Shown here piece after piece: positions 41,583-50,547 of a stretch of DNA of 64,000 nt. Both the position numbers and the translations under genes were made by a program. The notes below the pieces were generated by a model, which saw nothing but the letters and a program-made list of their open reading frames with translations, was not told the DNA's origin and did not search any database. Within the stretch, counting starts at the first letter, position 1. Every line of letters begins with the position of its first letter. The DNA is from Cryptosporangium phraense. Lineage in GTDB: Bacteria; Actinomycetota; Actinomycetes; Mycobacteriales; Cryptosporangiaceae. The stretch is from contig NZ_VIRS01000014.1 in the NCBI RefSeq assembly GCF_006912135.1, forward strand, positions 62,001 through 126,000, given 5' to 3'.

Positions 41583-42055
41583 GCGACGTCGAGCACGAAC
41601 CGCCAGAGGCCGCGGGCCTTCTCCGCGTTCTGTCCCGGGTGCAGCGCGAGCAGCTCGAGGACGTACGTCGTGCTGCCGGTCGCGTCGTTCGGGACCGTGA
41701 ACCGGATGTACGAGGTGCCCTGGCGGACGAACGACACCGGCGCCAGGTTGCCGTCCGAGCTGGCCAGCGCGGCCGTCCAGCCGTCCTCACCGACGTTCGG
41801 CGGGACGTCGACCTCGACGCTGCCGCCCGGCTTCACGGTGATCGTCCCGGCGTTGGCCGGACCGGCCTTGCAGTCCGAGCTCGGCGAGGACGCGTTGAAC
41901 GTGCCGTTCTCGAAGCACCAGGCCGTGGCCTCGCCGCCGGCGGAGTCGCCGTCGCTGACCACGGTCGCGTAGGGAGCCGGCTTGTCGCACGCGGCGACCA
42001 GCCCGAGAGTGGCCGCAGCCAGCGCAATCGCGACGCCACGCTTCGTCAGACGCAT
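41579..42055 (-). CDS. DUF2771 lipoprotein
   Basis: A 158-aa secreted lipoprotein: basic N-terminus, hydrophobic core and lipobox LVAAC (Cys23). The mature domain has one pair of cysteines (ATAWCFENG and SSDCKAG) and a beta-rich pattern. It belongs to DUF2771, an actinobacterial family of unknown function. The start is 9 bp from the MFS stop and the stop overlaps mqnB, so it is part of the menaquinone operon, although a direct role in that pathway is not known. Confidence 0.88.
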   Translation of the reverse strand: MRLTKRGVAIALAAATLGLVAACDKPAPYATVVSDGDSAGGEATAWCFENGTFNASSPSSDCKAGPANAGTITVKPGGSVEVDVPPNVGEDGWTAALASSDGNLAPVSFVRQGTSYIRFTVPNDATGSTTYVLELLALHPGQNAEKARGLWRFVLDVA

Positions 42056-42064
42056 GTCCCGAGG

Positions 42065-43405
42065 TTAGCCAACGGCCTGCTGGGACCACTCGCTCGGGGC
42101 GGACGCCGGGGAGACCTCGGCCCGGTGGGCGGTCCAGGCCCAGGAGCCGACGCGCAGCGCCACCGCGCCGACCACGAGCCCGACCGCGAACAGCCCCCAC
42201 GGGCCGGCCACCGGGACCAGCCCCAGGGCGCCGCCGCTCACCCAGGCCAGCTGGAGCATCGTCTCGGAGTGGGCGAACGCGCTCGCTCGGGACTCGTCGG
42301 GCAGCCGCTCCTGGATCACCGCGTCCACCGCGAGCTTGGCCAGGCCGCTGGCCAGCGCGGTCCCGAACGCCAGCACCAGCACGGCGGGCAGCGAGTAGAA
42401 GATCGCGGCCGCGATCGCGCCCAGCGCGACCCCGCTGACCGCGATCGCCCCCAGCAGCAGCGGACGGCGCAGCTTCAGCCGGGTACCGATCAGCGTGGCC
42501 ACGAACGCGCCGGCGGCCAGCGCACCGGCCACCGCGCCCAGCGCCGCCACCGGCGTCAGCAGGAGGTCGTCCTCACGGGCCCGGAACGCGACGAACAGCG
42601 CGATGAAGCCGTACATCGCGCGGAGCGTCCCGCCCGCGGTGATCGCGGCCCAGACCGGCAGGTTCCACAGCCGCAGCGCCTCGCGGTGGGCGAGCAGCGC
42701 GAACACCCGGGGCGGCACCTCGGGCTTGTCCGAGTCGACCCCGGACGGCAACCGCAGCGACAGCACCATCCCGACGAAGAACAGCAGCGTGGCCAGGCGC
42801 AGCGGCCAGCCCGGCCCGAACGTCGCCAGCCCGGCGCCGACCGCACCGGCGATACCGCCGAAGATCGTCCCGGCCAGCGAGCCGCGGGCGTTCGCCTCGA
42901 CCAGCGTGATCCGCGGGGGCAGCAGCCGGGGCACCGCCGCCGACCGCGCGACCCCGTACGACTTCGACATCACCAGCACGCCGAACGCGGCCGGGTAGAG
43001 CACCCAGGTGTCGATCTGGTCGGCGATCGCGAACGCGAGGAACCCGCGGGCCAGCATCGTGGTGGCCAGCGCCCAGCGGCGTCCGTGCCGGAACCGGTCG
43101 AGCACCGGCCCGACCAGCGGGGCCAGCAGCGCGAACGGCGCCATCGTGATCAGCAGGTAGAGCGCGACCCGGGTCCGGGCCTCGCCCACCGGCACGTCGA
43201 AGAAGATGGTCCCGGCCAGGCCGATCGCCACCAGCGCGTCACCGGCGCACGAGAGCGCGTGCAGGTCGAACATCTTGTGCAGCCCGGTCTGGTCGGCGCC
43301 GTCCGCGTTCCGGGCTCGTTGCACTCGGCACCACGCGGTCGCAACGGGGCCCCGGGAGCCCTTCCGCACCTCGTTGTCCGCTACCACGCCTCCATCGTTA
43401 CCCAC
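42065..43405 (-). CDS. MFS transporter
   Basis: A 446-aa major-facilitator protein with about 12 helices. The loop LDRFRHGRRWALA between helices 2 and 3 is the standard MFS signature region. The N-terminus carries a 45-residue soluble stretch before the first helix. Actinobacterial genomes often have an MFS gene of this type next to DUF2771 and mqn genes. The substrate is unknown. GTG at 43405 is the longest sensible start; later in-frame GTG codons are possible. It is divergent from the DUF3027 operon. Confidence 0.85.
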   Translation of the reverse strand: MGNDGGVVADNEVRKGSRGPVATAWCRVQRARNADGADQTGLHKMFDLHALSCAGDALVAIGLAGTIFFDVPVGEARTRVALYLLITMAPFALLAPLVGPVLDRFRHGRRWALATTMLARGFLAFAIADQIDTWVLYPAAFGVLVMSKSYGVARSAAVPRLLPPRITLVEANARGSLAGTIFGGIAGAVGAGLATFGPGWPLRLATLLFFVGMVLSLRLPSGVDSDKPEVPPRVFALLAHREALRLWNLPVWAAITAGGTLRAMYGFIALFVAFRAREDDLLLTPVAALGAVAGALAAGAFVATLIGTRLKLRRPLLLGAIAVSGVALGAIAAAIFYSLPAVLVLAFGTALASGLAKLAVDAVIQERLPDESRASAFAHSETMLQLAWVSGGALGLVPVAGPWGLFAVGLVVGAVALRVGSWAWTAHRAEVSPASAPSEWSQQAVG

Positions 43406-43541
43406 GCGGAGGCCCCACAGTCACCTACCGGGGGAGGGTTCATCCGTCCGGACGATGTCGCGTCGATTGAGTTCGGTGCCAAAACTGCACTACACGCCGA
43501 TAGGAGACCGGGTTCCCTCCTCGCGAGGCTCGTGAGGAAGA

Positions 43542-44444
43542 ATGAATACTGTGACGACCCGCACGGTGAACCGTCCCGCGGCAGCTGAGTCGACCGAGGA
43601 CGGTGTGGTGACCGGGAACCCAGAGGCCGCTGACACCCCACGTGCGCGGCGGACGCCCCGCGCCATCAAGCTCGACACGGTCTGCGCGCAGGCCACCGAC
43701 CTGGCCCGCGAAGCCGCCGTAGAGGTCGGCGGCGACATGGTCGGCGACCCGGTCGCGGTCAGCGCCGACGGCGAGCGGCTGGTGACCCACCGGTTCGCCG
43801 CGCTCCAGCCCGGCTACGCGGGCTGGTACTGGTCGGTCACCGTGACCCGGGTCCCGCGCTCGAAGCACGTCACGGTCAGCGAGGTCGCGCTGCTGCCGGG
43901 CTCCGACGCGCTGCTGGCGCCCGAGTGGGTGCCGTGGAGCGAGCGGCTGCGCCCCGGCGACCTCGGCGTCGGCGATCTGCTGCCGACCGCGCCCGACGAC
44001 GACCGGCTGGTGCCCGGGTACGTGCTCTCCGACGACCCCGAGGTCGCCGAGGTCGAGTACGAGATCGGGTTCGGGCGACCGCGGGTGATGAGCCGGCTGG
44101 GCCGGGAGGAGACCGCCGACCGCTGGTACACCGGCACCTCCGGCCCGGAGAGCGAGCTGGCCAAGGCCGCGCCGGCCCGGTGCGGCAGCTGCGGCTTCTA
44201 CCTGCAGCTGGCCGGTTCGCTCGGCGGGCTGTTCGGGGCCTGCGGCAACCTGTTCGCGCCCGACGACGGCCGGGTCGTCTCGGCCGACCACGGCTGTGGG
44301 GCGCACTCCGAGGCGCTGGTCGAGCCGGCGCCGCCGGTGCCGCCCGCGCCGATGGCGCTCGACGACGACCTCGAGGTCATCCGCACCGCGCACACGCCCG
44401 GCTCGGTGGAAGACACCGACGGCGAGCCTCTCGGCCACGGCTGA
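43542..44444 (+). CDS. DUF3027 zinc-binding protein
   Basis: A 300-aa protein of the actinobacterial DUF3027 family. After a variable basic N-terminus, the core (about residues 45-180) has GWYWSVTVTRVPRSKHVTV. The C-terminal part carries RCGSCGFYLQL, FGACGNLFAPDDGR and DHGCGAHSE, giving four cysteines and a histidine that likely bind zinc. The function is unknown. Its TGA overlaps the ATG of the GHKL ATPase gene by one base, and the two are followed by a third coupled gene, so they form one operon. Confidence 0.9.
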   Translation: MNTVTTRTVNRPAAAESTEDGVVTGNPEAADTPRARRTPRAIKLDTVCAQATDLAREAAVEVGGDMVGDPVAVSADGERLVTHRFAALQPGYAGWYWSVTVTRVPRSKHVTVSEVALLPGSDALLAPEWVPWSERLRPGDLGVGDLLPTAPDDDRLVPGYVLSDDPEVAEVEYEIGFGRPRVMSRLGREETADRWYTGTSGPESELAKAAPARCGSCGFYLQLAGSLGGLFGACGNLFAPDDGRVVSADHGCGAHSEALVEPAPPVPPAPMALDDDLEVIRTAHTPGSVEDTDGEPLGHG

Positions 44445-47350
44445 TGGATTCCTTCGGGACGGCGGAACGGCGGGCCGCCGTTCTCGCCTCCTGGGCCGGT
44501 GTCGCGACCCGGTTCCGGGAGGACGCCAACGCGGAGGAGGAGCTCGTCCGCGGTGGCCTCGGCGGTTATGCCGACCGTCTGGTGGTGGAGCTCGCCCAGA
44601 ACGCGTCCGATGCGGCCGCGCGCGCCGGCGTCCCCGGTTCGCTGCGTTTCTCGTACGTCGACGGCGTCCTGTCGGTCGCCAACACCGGTTCGCCGTTGGA
44701 CGCGGCCGGAGTGGACGGCCTCACCTCGCTGCGTGCGTCAGCCAAGACCGACGTCAGGGAGCCCGGCACCGTTGGTCGCTTCGGCGTCGGGTTCGCGGCC
44801 GTGCTCGCGGTCAGCGACGCCCCCGAAGTGCGATCCAGCGCCGGTGGGGTGCGGTTCTCGGCCGAGCAGACCCGGGCCGAGGTATCGGCGCTCGGCGGCG
44901 CACCGGCCGCCGAGCTCGCCCGGCGGGGCGGGGCGGTGCCGGTCCTGCGGCTGGCCTGGCCGGCCGACGAGCCGCCGACGGCCGGCTACGACACCGAGGT
45001 ACGGCTGCCGGTGCGGCCGGACGCGATCGAGCGGGTGCGGGCCATGCTCGCCGACGTCGAGCCGACGCTGCTGTTCGCGTTCCCCGGGCTGACCCGGCTC
45101 GAGATCGCCGTCGACGGCGCCGAGCGGGTCATCGAGCGGGCCGGGTCGGTCGGCAACACGGTGTCGCTGGCCTCGAACGGCGAGGTGACCACGTGGCTCG
45201 TGTCGTCCGACCAGGGCGACGTGCCGCCGGAGCTGCTGGCCGAGCGTCCGCTGGAGGAGCGGGCGGCCCTGGCCCGGTATTCGACGCTGGCCGCGATTCC
45301 GCTGGGTCGCCGTCTCAGCGGCGACACGGTTCTGCACGCTCCGTCGCCGACCGACGAGCCGCTCTCGCTGCCGATCCACCTGGCCGCGACGTTCCCGCTG
45401 GAGGTCTCGCGCCGCCGGGTGGCCCCGGGCGCGCTCACCGACTGGCTCGCCGCCCGGGCCGCCGACACGGTGGTCGCGCTGATCACGGCCGCGCCGCCGG
45501 CCGTCGAGACGCTCGCGCTGGTGCCCCGGCCGGGCCTGGGCCGGGCTCCGCTCGACGCGGCGATCTGCTCGCTGGTGCTGGCCGGTCTCCGCGAAGCGGA
45601 GTTCCTGCCGCTGGAGCCGGTCCCCGACGCGGTTCTGCCGTGGTCGGACGACGAGGTCGCGTTACTTGCCTCCGGCCTCGGCGACGCCTTCGGCCTCACC
45701 CCGCCCGCGGAGCCCGACCCGCTCTCGTCGACCGCCGACTCGGCCGCGCCGACCGCCGACTCGGCCGCCGTGTGGGATCGGGTGGCGCCGACGCGGGCGG
45801 TCACGGTCACCTCCGAGCTCGCGGCCACCGCCGACCTCCTCGCCGGCGCGCTGGCCGGGGTCGTCCCCGGGTTGCTGCCCGCCGACTGGTCCAGCCGCGC
45901 GGCCGCGCCGGCGCTGGACGCGCTCGGCGTCCGGCGGCTGACGGTCGCCGACGTAGTCGAGGCCGTGGCCGGCCTCGATCGGCCGGCCCCCTGGTGGGGC
46001 GACCTCTACCACGCCCTCGAACCCGCGAGCGCCGACCTGGACGCGCTCGCCGCGCTCCCGGTCCCGCTCACCGACGGACGCACGGTCACCGGCGTGCGGG
46101 GCGCGCTGCTCCCCGGACCGGACCTGGCCGCGATCGCCCCCGACACGCTCGCCCCGCTCGGCCTCCGGGTCGTCCACCCCGACGCGGTCGGCAGCGACCT
46201 GCTGACCCGCCTCGGCGCCCGCCCGGCCACCGTCGGCACGATCCTGGCCGACGAACGCGTCCGGGCCGCCGTCGCCGACTCTCTCGACGCCGACGAGCCC
46301 GAACCGCTGGCCGAAGCGATCCTCGCGCTCGTCGCCGCGGCCGGTATCCGCCCGGGCGACGAGCCCTGGCTGGCCGAGCTCGCGCTCCCGGCCGACGACG
46401 ACTGGTACCCGGCCGGCGAACTGGTCGTACCCGGCTCGCCGCTGACCAGGGTCTTCGCCGGCATGGGCACCGACGACGCCCCGTTCGGCGTCGTCGACGA
46501 GGACTTCGCCAACGACGTGCTGGCCGCCCACGGTCCCGACGTGCTGGCCGCGGTCGGCTGCCTGACCACGTTCACCGTCCTCGACGCCGACGACATCGAC
46601 GTCGTCGACCTGGCCGACCTCGGCGCGGACGACGCGGACCTGGACCTCGACGGCCTGGAGGAGTGGGCCGACGCGGTGATCGAGGCGATCGACCCGACCG
46701 GAACCGTCGGCGCGCCGCCCGGCACCCGGATCGAGAGCTTCCGCGCGATCCGCGACCTCGACCTGGTCGACGAAGACCAGTGGCCGGTCGCCCTGCAGCT
46801 GCTGGCCGAGGGCCCGCCCCGCGAGGTTCTGAACGCGACCGCCTACGCGCTGACGCCGGACGGCCGCCGGATCGAGGTCCCGGCCTACACCCGCTGGTGG
46901 CTGGCCCGGGAGCCGATCCTGGACGGCCGCGCGCCCGGCGAACTCCGCACCGGCGACGCGTTCGACCTCGACGGCCTGTACGACGTGGCACCGGACGACG
47001 TCGATCAGGCCCTGCTGCCGCTGCTGGGCTGCCGCACCGGCCTGCTCGACGCGATCGCCGCCGACCCGAACGACCTGCTGCGCCGCCTGGCCGACGCCGA
47101 CCGCACCGCGGTGCCGCAGATCGTTCCGCTGGTCTACGCCCGGATCGCCGAGGCGCTGGCGGGCGCCCGGGTGGAGGCCCCGGCCCACGTCCGGGTCGCC
47201 CCCGACGCCGTCGCCGACACCGACCAGGTCGCGATCCTCGACCAGCCCTGGCGCCTGGACGCGCTCGACGGCCGGGTGCCGATCCTCGGCGGCGACGACC
47301 CGGTCTCGGTGGCCGAGCTGCTCGACGTTCCGCTGGTGTCTGAGTTGTGA
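44444..47350 (+). CDS. Sacsin-like GHKL ATPase protein
   Basis: A 968-aa protein with an N-terminal HSP90-like ATPase domain of the sacsin N-terminal type. The N-box VVELAQNASDAA has Glu49 and Asn53; the second box is ANTGSPLD, with Ala where DxG usually has Asp; the G-box is GRFGVGFAAV (111-120). A second, acidic, Leu/Ala-rich part (about residues 250-968) has no recognised domain. Such proteins resemble molecular chaperones or AAA-like regulators of DNA/RNA processes. Coupling to DUF3027 upstream and a propeller protein downstream (GTGA) suggests a complex. Confidence 0.85.
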   Translation: MDSFGTAERRAAVLASWAGVATRFREDANAEEELVRGGLGGYADRLVVELAQNASDAAARAGVPGSLRFSYVDGVLSVANTGSPLDAAGVDGLTSLRASAKTDVREPGTVGRFGVGFAAVLAVSDAPEVRSSAGGVRFSAEQTRAEVSALGGAPAAELARRGGAVPVLRLAWPADEPPTAGYDTEVRLPVRPDAIERVRAMLADVEPTLLFAFPGLTRLEIAVDGAERVIERAGSVGNTVSLASNGEVTTWLVSSDQGDVPPELLAERPLEERAALARYSTLAAIPLGRRLSGDTVLHAPSPTDEPLSLPIHLAATFPLEVSRRRVAPGALTDWLAARAADTVVALITAAPPAVETLALVPRPGLGRAPLDAAICSLVLAGLREAEFLPLEPVPDAVLPWSDDEVALLASGLGDAFGLTPPAEPDPLSSTADSAAPTADSAAVWDRVAPTRAVTVTSELAATADLLAGALAGVVPGLLPADWSSRAAAPALDALGVRRLTVADVVEAVAGLDRPAPWWGDLYHALEPASADLDALAALPVPLTDGRTVTGVRGALLPGPDLAAIAPDTLAPLGLRVVHPDAVGSDLLTRLGARPATVGTILADERVRAAVADSLDADEPEPLAEAILALVAAAGIRPGDEPWLAELALPADDDWYPAGELVVPGSPLTRVFAGMGTDDAPFGVVDEDFANDVLAAHGPDVLAAVGCLTTFTVLDADDIDVVDLADLGADDADLDLDGLEEWADAVIEAIDPTGTVGAPPGTRIESFRAIRDLDLVDEDQWPVALQLLAEGPPREVLNATAYALTPDGRRIEVPAYTRWWLAREPILDGRAPGELRTGDAFDLDGLYDVAPDDVDQALLPLLGCRTGLLDAIAADPNDLLRRLADADRTAVPQIVPLVYARIAEALAGARVEAPAHVRVAPDAVADTDQVAILDQPWRLDALDGRVPILGGDDPVSVAELLDVPLVSEL

Positions 47351-48666
47351 AGTTCTTACGCGGACTGGTCACTCTCGCGATCACGATCTGCGTGGCCCTG
47401 CTGCTGGTGGCGATCGCCGGCTACGGCAGCAGCAAGTCGGTGGCCGAGAAGGAGCGAACCGCCCCGGCGAAGGTGTTCCAGCCGTTCGGCTGGCAGCAGA
47501 CCGTCGAGAAGTCGCCCCCGGGGCCGGCCACGGTGCTGGTCAGCGGCGACGGCTGGGGCATGCGCGGGGTCACGTACCGGGGCAAGGTCGCGGTGGTCGG
47601 CGGCACCTACCGCACCCAGCGCTACCGGACCGACGTCGAGGCCGGGGAGGACGTCCTGCTCTCGCCGGACGGGACGACGATCGCCGACGGGATCCCCCGG
47701 CCGGTCCCGACGGCGTCGGGCAGCCCGGCCGCGACGACGACCGGCAGCCGCGACCCGGCGATCTGGTTCACCGACCTGGAGTCGGGCCGGACGAGAAGGA
47801 TGACCGTGCCGGCCACCGGCACCGCGCGGCCGGTCGCGTTCTCGCCGGACGGCCGGAAGATCCTGGTCCAGGTCGCGTCCCCGCCCGAACACGGGCCCTG
47901 GCCCGGCGGCGAACTCGACCTGATGGACCTCGCGACCGGCGAGGTGAGCCGGCTGGCGAACCTGGGCACCGCGCCGGTCCACCGCGCTCAGCTGGCCGCG
48001 TTCTCGCCGACCGGACGCGAGGTCGCGGTCCAGATCGGCGACGCGATCTCGGTCGTCGACGTGAAGTCCCGGGCCGCCCGCCCGCTCGCCCGGCTCGGTC
48101 CCGACCGCCGAATCGCCGGGATCGGCGCCTGGAGCGGGGACGGCACCCGGATCGCGGTGCTCACGATGTCCGGCTGCAGCAAGCGCTGCGACGCCGACGA
48201 CCTGGACGACCGGACCTGGCAGATCGACGAGATCGACGCCACCACCGGGGCCCCGCGGACCGGCTCGTTCGACCGGCTGACCGGCTCGACGATCCGGGTG
48301 CTCGGCCAGACCGACACCGGCGAGCTGGCCGTCGTCCGCTACCACGCGTCGAACGACGTCAGCATCGACGGCCTGGGCGAGCTGACCGTCGACGGCGACC
48401 CGGCCGAGGAGACGGACTACGGCGCGGTCGACGACGCCGACCTGCTCGGCCTGACGCCGTCGGGCCGGCGGCGGACGCTGGTGTCGCTGCCCCCGGGCTC
48501 GCGCCACGTCGACGTCGCCGGGCAGCTGGTCGTCGAGGACCGGATGGGCGGCGACTCGTCCCGGCCGATGCCGTGGCCGGCCCCGTTCTGGGTCGACCTC
48601 GCGCTGATCGCCGTGCTGCTGCTGGTGATCTGGGGCGCTTATCGCCTCCGCCGGGCGACCCGCTAA
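47347..48666 (+). CDS. Membrane-anchored beta-propeller (TolB/WD40-like) protein
   Basis: A 439-aa protein with an N-terminal helix (residues 5-25), a large extracytoplasmic domain and a C-terminal helix (about 410-430) followed by RRATR. The middle has repeated strand motifs such as LLSPDGTTIADG, VAFSPDGRKILVQ, AAFSPTGREVAVQ and GAWSGDGTRIAVL, characteristic of TolB-type propeller blades. The GTG start overlaps the ATPase stop. It probably senses or binds something outside the membrane for the upstream ATPase. The stop overlaps the next convergent gene by 4 bp. Confidence 0.82.
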   Translation: MKFLRGLVTLAITICVALLLVAIAGYGSSKSVAEKERTAPAKVFQPFGWQQTVEKSPPGPATVLVSGDGWGMRGVTYRGKVAVVGGTYRTQRYRTDVEAGEDVLLSPDGTTIADGIPRPVPTASGSPAATTTGSRDPAIWFTDLESGRTRRMTVPATGTARPVAFSPDGRKILVQVASPPEHGPWPGGELDLMDLATGEVSRLANLGTAPVHRAQLAAFSPTGREVAVQIGDAISVVDVKSRAARPLARLGPDRRIAGIGAWSGDGTRIAVLTMSGCSKRCDADDLDDRTWQIDEIDATTGAPRTGSFDRLTGSTIRVLGQTDTGELAVVRYHASNDVSIDGLGELTVDGDPAEETDYGAVDDADLLGLTPSGRRRTLVSLPPGSRHVDVAGQLVVEDRMGGDSSRPMPWPAPFWVDLALIAVLLLVIWGAYRLRRATR

Positions 48667-48998
48667 GCCGACACCGAAGCGTCCTCGGCCTTGGCGTCCG
48701 CCAGTTCTTCGTGAATCAGGACGCGGACGTGCATGGTCGTGCGCTGCTGCAGCGCGGCCCGAAGGGCGCGGTGCAGCCCGTCTTCCAGGTACAGGGCGCC
48801 GTCGAACTCGACCACGTGCGGGAACAGGTCGCCGTAGAACGTCGAGTCCTCGGCCAGCAACCGGTCCAGGGCGAGCTCCCGCTTGGTCGTCACCAGCTGG
48901 TCGAGCCGGACCTGACGGGGCGGTATCCGAGCCCACTCGCGCAGCGACAGACCGTGGTCGGGGTACGGCTTCCCGTCCCGGACCGCCTTGAATATCAC
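48663..48998 (-). CDS. ParB/sulfiredoxin-fold-like small protein (111 aa)
   Basis: A 111-aa protein of an actinobacterial family whose members share KAVRDGKPYPDHGL, IPPRQVRLDQLVTTKREL, EDSTFYGDLFPHVV and LYLEDGLHRALRAAL. The DGLHRALRA element resembles the DGxHR core of ParB/Srx-like domains, though the rest is not ParB-like. Some relatives may be annotated as toxin-antitoxin proteins; I see no toxin beside it. GTG at 48998 is chosen because AAGGAGCGTAAGGA lies just upstream; an in-frame GTG at 49028 is the alternative. Confidence 0.7.
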   Translation of the reverse strand: MIFKAVRDGKPYPDHGLSLREWARIPPRQVRLDQLVTTKRELALDRLLAEDSTFYGDLFPHVVEFDGALYLEDGLHRALRAALQQRTTMHVRVLIHEELADAKAEDASVSA

Positions 48999-49114
48999 GG
49001 TCCTTACGCTCCTTTCGTCCCCAGCCACCGTCGGTTCAGCCTAGCGAGCGCCGCACGTCCCGGAGTGCCGACCAGGCGGGGGAGGCCTCCTCCGTCCGGT
49101 CATTTCTGCAATTC

Positions 49115-49130
49115 GTAACGTGAGCGTTAC
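49115..49130. promoter_or_regulatory. Palindrome upstream of the photolyase gene
   Basis: GTAACG-TGAG-CGTTAC is a perfect 6-4-6 inverted repeat, 56 bp upstream of the photolyase ATG. Photolyase genes in actinomycetes are often under light-dependent MerR-type or sigma-factor control, and this may be such an operator. Confidence 0.4.
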
Positions 49131-49185
49131 TCGGAGTAGCTGTCTCGACTCGCGCGATCGGTGCGTCCGGGTGAAGATCGGGCGC

Positions 49186-50547
49186 ATGTCGCCAACGGTC
49201 TTCTGGTTCCGTCGTGACCTGCGCCTGTCCGACAACCCGGCGCTGCTGGCCGCCGTGAGCGCGGCCGGCGACGACGGGGTGCAGCCGGTATTCGTGCTGG
49301 ACCCGGTGCCGTTCCGGGCGTCCGGCGGCCCGCGGACGAGCCACCTGGCGCGGTCGCTCCGGGCGCTCGACGAATCGCTCGGCGGCCACCTGGTGATCCG
49401 CCACGGCAAGCCGGAGGAGGAGATCCCGCGGCTGGTGGCCGAGATCGGCGCCGAGGAGGTGCACATCGCCGCCGATTACGGCCCGTACGGCGCGGCCCGC
49501 GACCAACGGGTCGAGAAGGCGCTGGCGAGCCACGGGGCCACGCTGCACCGCACCGGCTCCCCGTACGCGATCGCGCCGGGCCGCATCCGGAAGCCCGACG
49601 ACACGCCCTACCGGGTCTTCACCCCGTTCTCCCGGGCCTGGCGCGAGCACGGGTGGCGCGCGCCGGTGGCCGCGCCGAAGAACGCGAACTGGCGGAAGGC
49701 CAAGTCGGGCGGCCTGCCGGACGTCCCCGACCTGCCCGACGTCGACCTGCCCGAGGCCGGTGAGGACGCCGCCCGGAAGCGGTTCGCCGACTTCCTGGAC
49801 GACGGGCTGGCGGGTTACGCGGACGAGCGGAACCGGCCAGACCGCGACGGCACCTCGCGCATCTCGGTCAACCTCAAGTACGGCGAACTGCACCCGCGGA
49901 CGATCCTCGCCGAGCTGGCGAAGCGCCGGGGCTCGGGCGCCGACACGTTCCGCAACGAGATCTGCTGGCGGGAGTTCTACGCCGACGTCGTGTTCCACCG
50001 TCCGTCGAGCCTGTGGGAGTCGCTGGACCAGCGGGTCGGGAGCATCCACACCGACTCCGGGAAGTCGGCCGACGCGAAGTTCGAGGCCTGGGCGGCCGGC
50101 CGCACCGGCTTCCCGATCGTCGACGCCGGGATGCGACAGCTGCTCGAGATCGGCTGGATGCACAACCGGGTCCGGATGATCACCGCGTCGTTCCTGGTGA
50201 AGGATCTGCACCTGCCGTGGCAGCGGGGGGCCGCGCACTTCCTCGACCACCTGGTCGACGGGGACTACGCCAGCAACAACCACGGCTGGCAGTGGGTGGC
50301 GGGCACCGGCACCGACGCGGCCCCGTACATCCGGGTGTTCAACCCGGTGACCCAGGGCAAGAAGTTCGACCCGGAGGGCGGGTACGTCCGCCGCTGGGTG
50401 CCGGAGCTGGCCGACGTTTCCGGGGCCGCGGTCCACGAGCCCTGGACCCTGGAAACCCAGCCCGAGGGCTACCCGGAACCGATCGTCGACCACGCGGCGG
50501 AGCGCCAGGAGACGCTCCGCCGCTTCGAGGCGGTCAGAGGGGCCTGA
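49186..50547 (+). CDS. phrB: Deoxyribodipyrimidine photolyase (CPD photolyase)
   Basis: A 453-aa FAD-dependent photolyase repairing cyclobutane pyrimidine dimers with light. The N-terminal DNA_photolyase domain (FWFRRDLRLSDNPAL) and the C-terminal FAD-binding region are complete: NEICWREFYADV, GFPIVDAGMRQL, GWMHNRVRMI, DLHLPWQRGA, GDYASNNHGWQW and IRVFNP with the substrate-side Trp residues. Class I in type. The start at 49186 lies before the conserved N-terminal strand; the Shine-Dalgarno is weak. The last 14 bp overlap the convergent aldose-epimerase gene. Confidence 0.96.
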   Translation: MSPTVFWFRRDLRLSDNPALLAAVSAAGDDGVQPVFVLDPVPFRASGGPRTSHLARSLRALDESLGGHLVIRHGKPEEEIPRLVAEIGAEEVHIAADYGPYGAARDQRVEKALASHGATLHRTGSPYAIAPGRIRKPDDTPYRVFTPFSRAWREHGWRAPVAAPKNANWRKAKSGGLPDVPDLPDVDLPEAGEDAARKRFADFLDDGLAGYADERNRPDRDGTSRISVNLKYGELHPRTILAELAKRRGSGADTFRNEICWREFYADVVFHRPSSLWESLDQRVGSIHTDSGKSADAKFEAWAAGRTGFPIVDAGMRQLLEIGWMHNRVRMITASFLVKDLHLPWQRGAAHFLDHLVDGDYASNNHGWQWVAGTGTDAAPYIRVFNPVTQGKKFDPEGGYVRRWVPELADVSGAAVHEPWTLETQPEGYPEPIVDHAAERQETLRRFEAVRGA

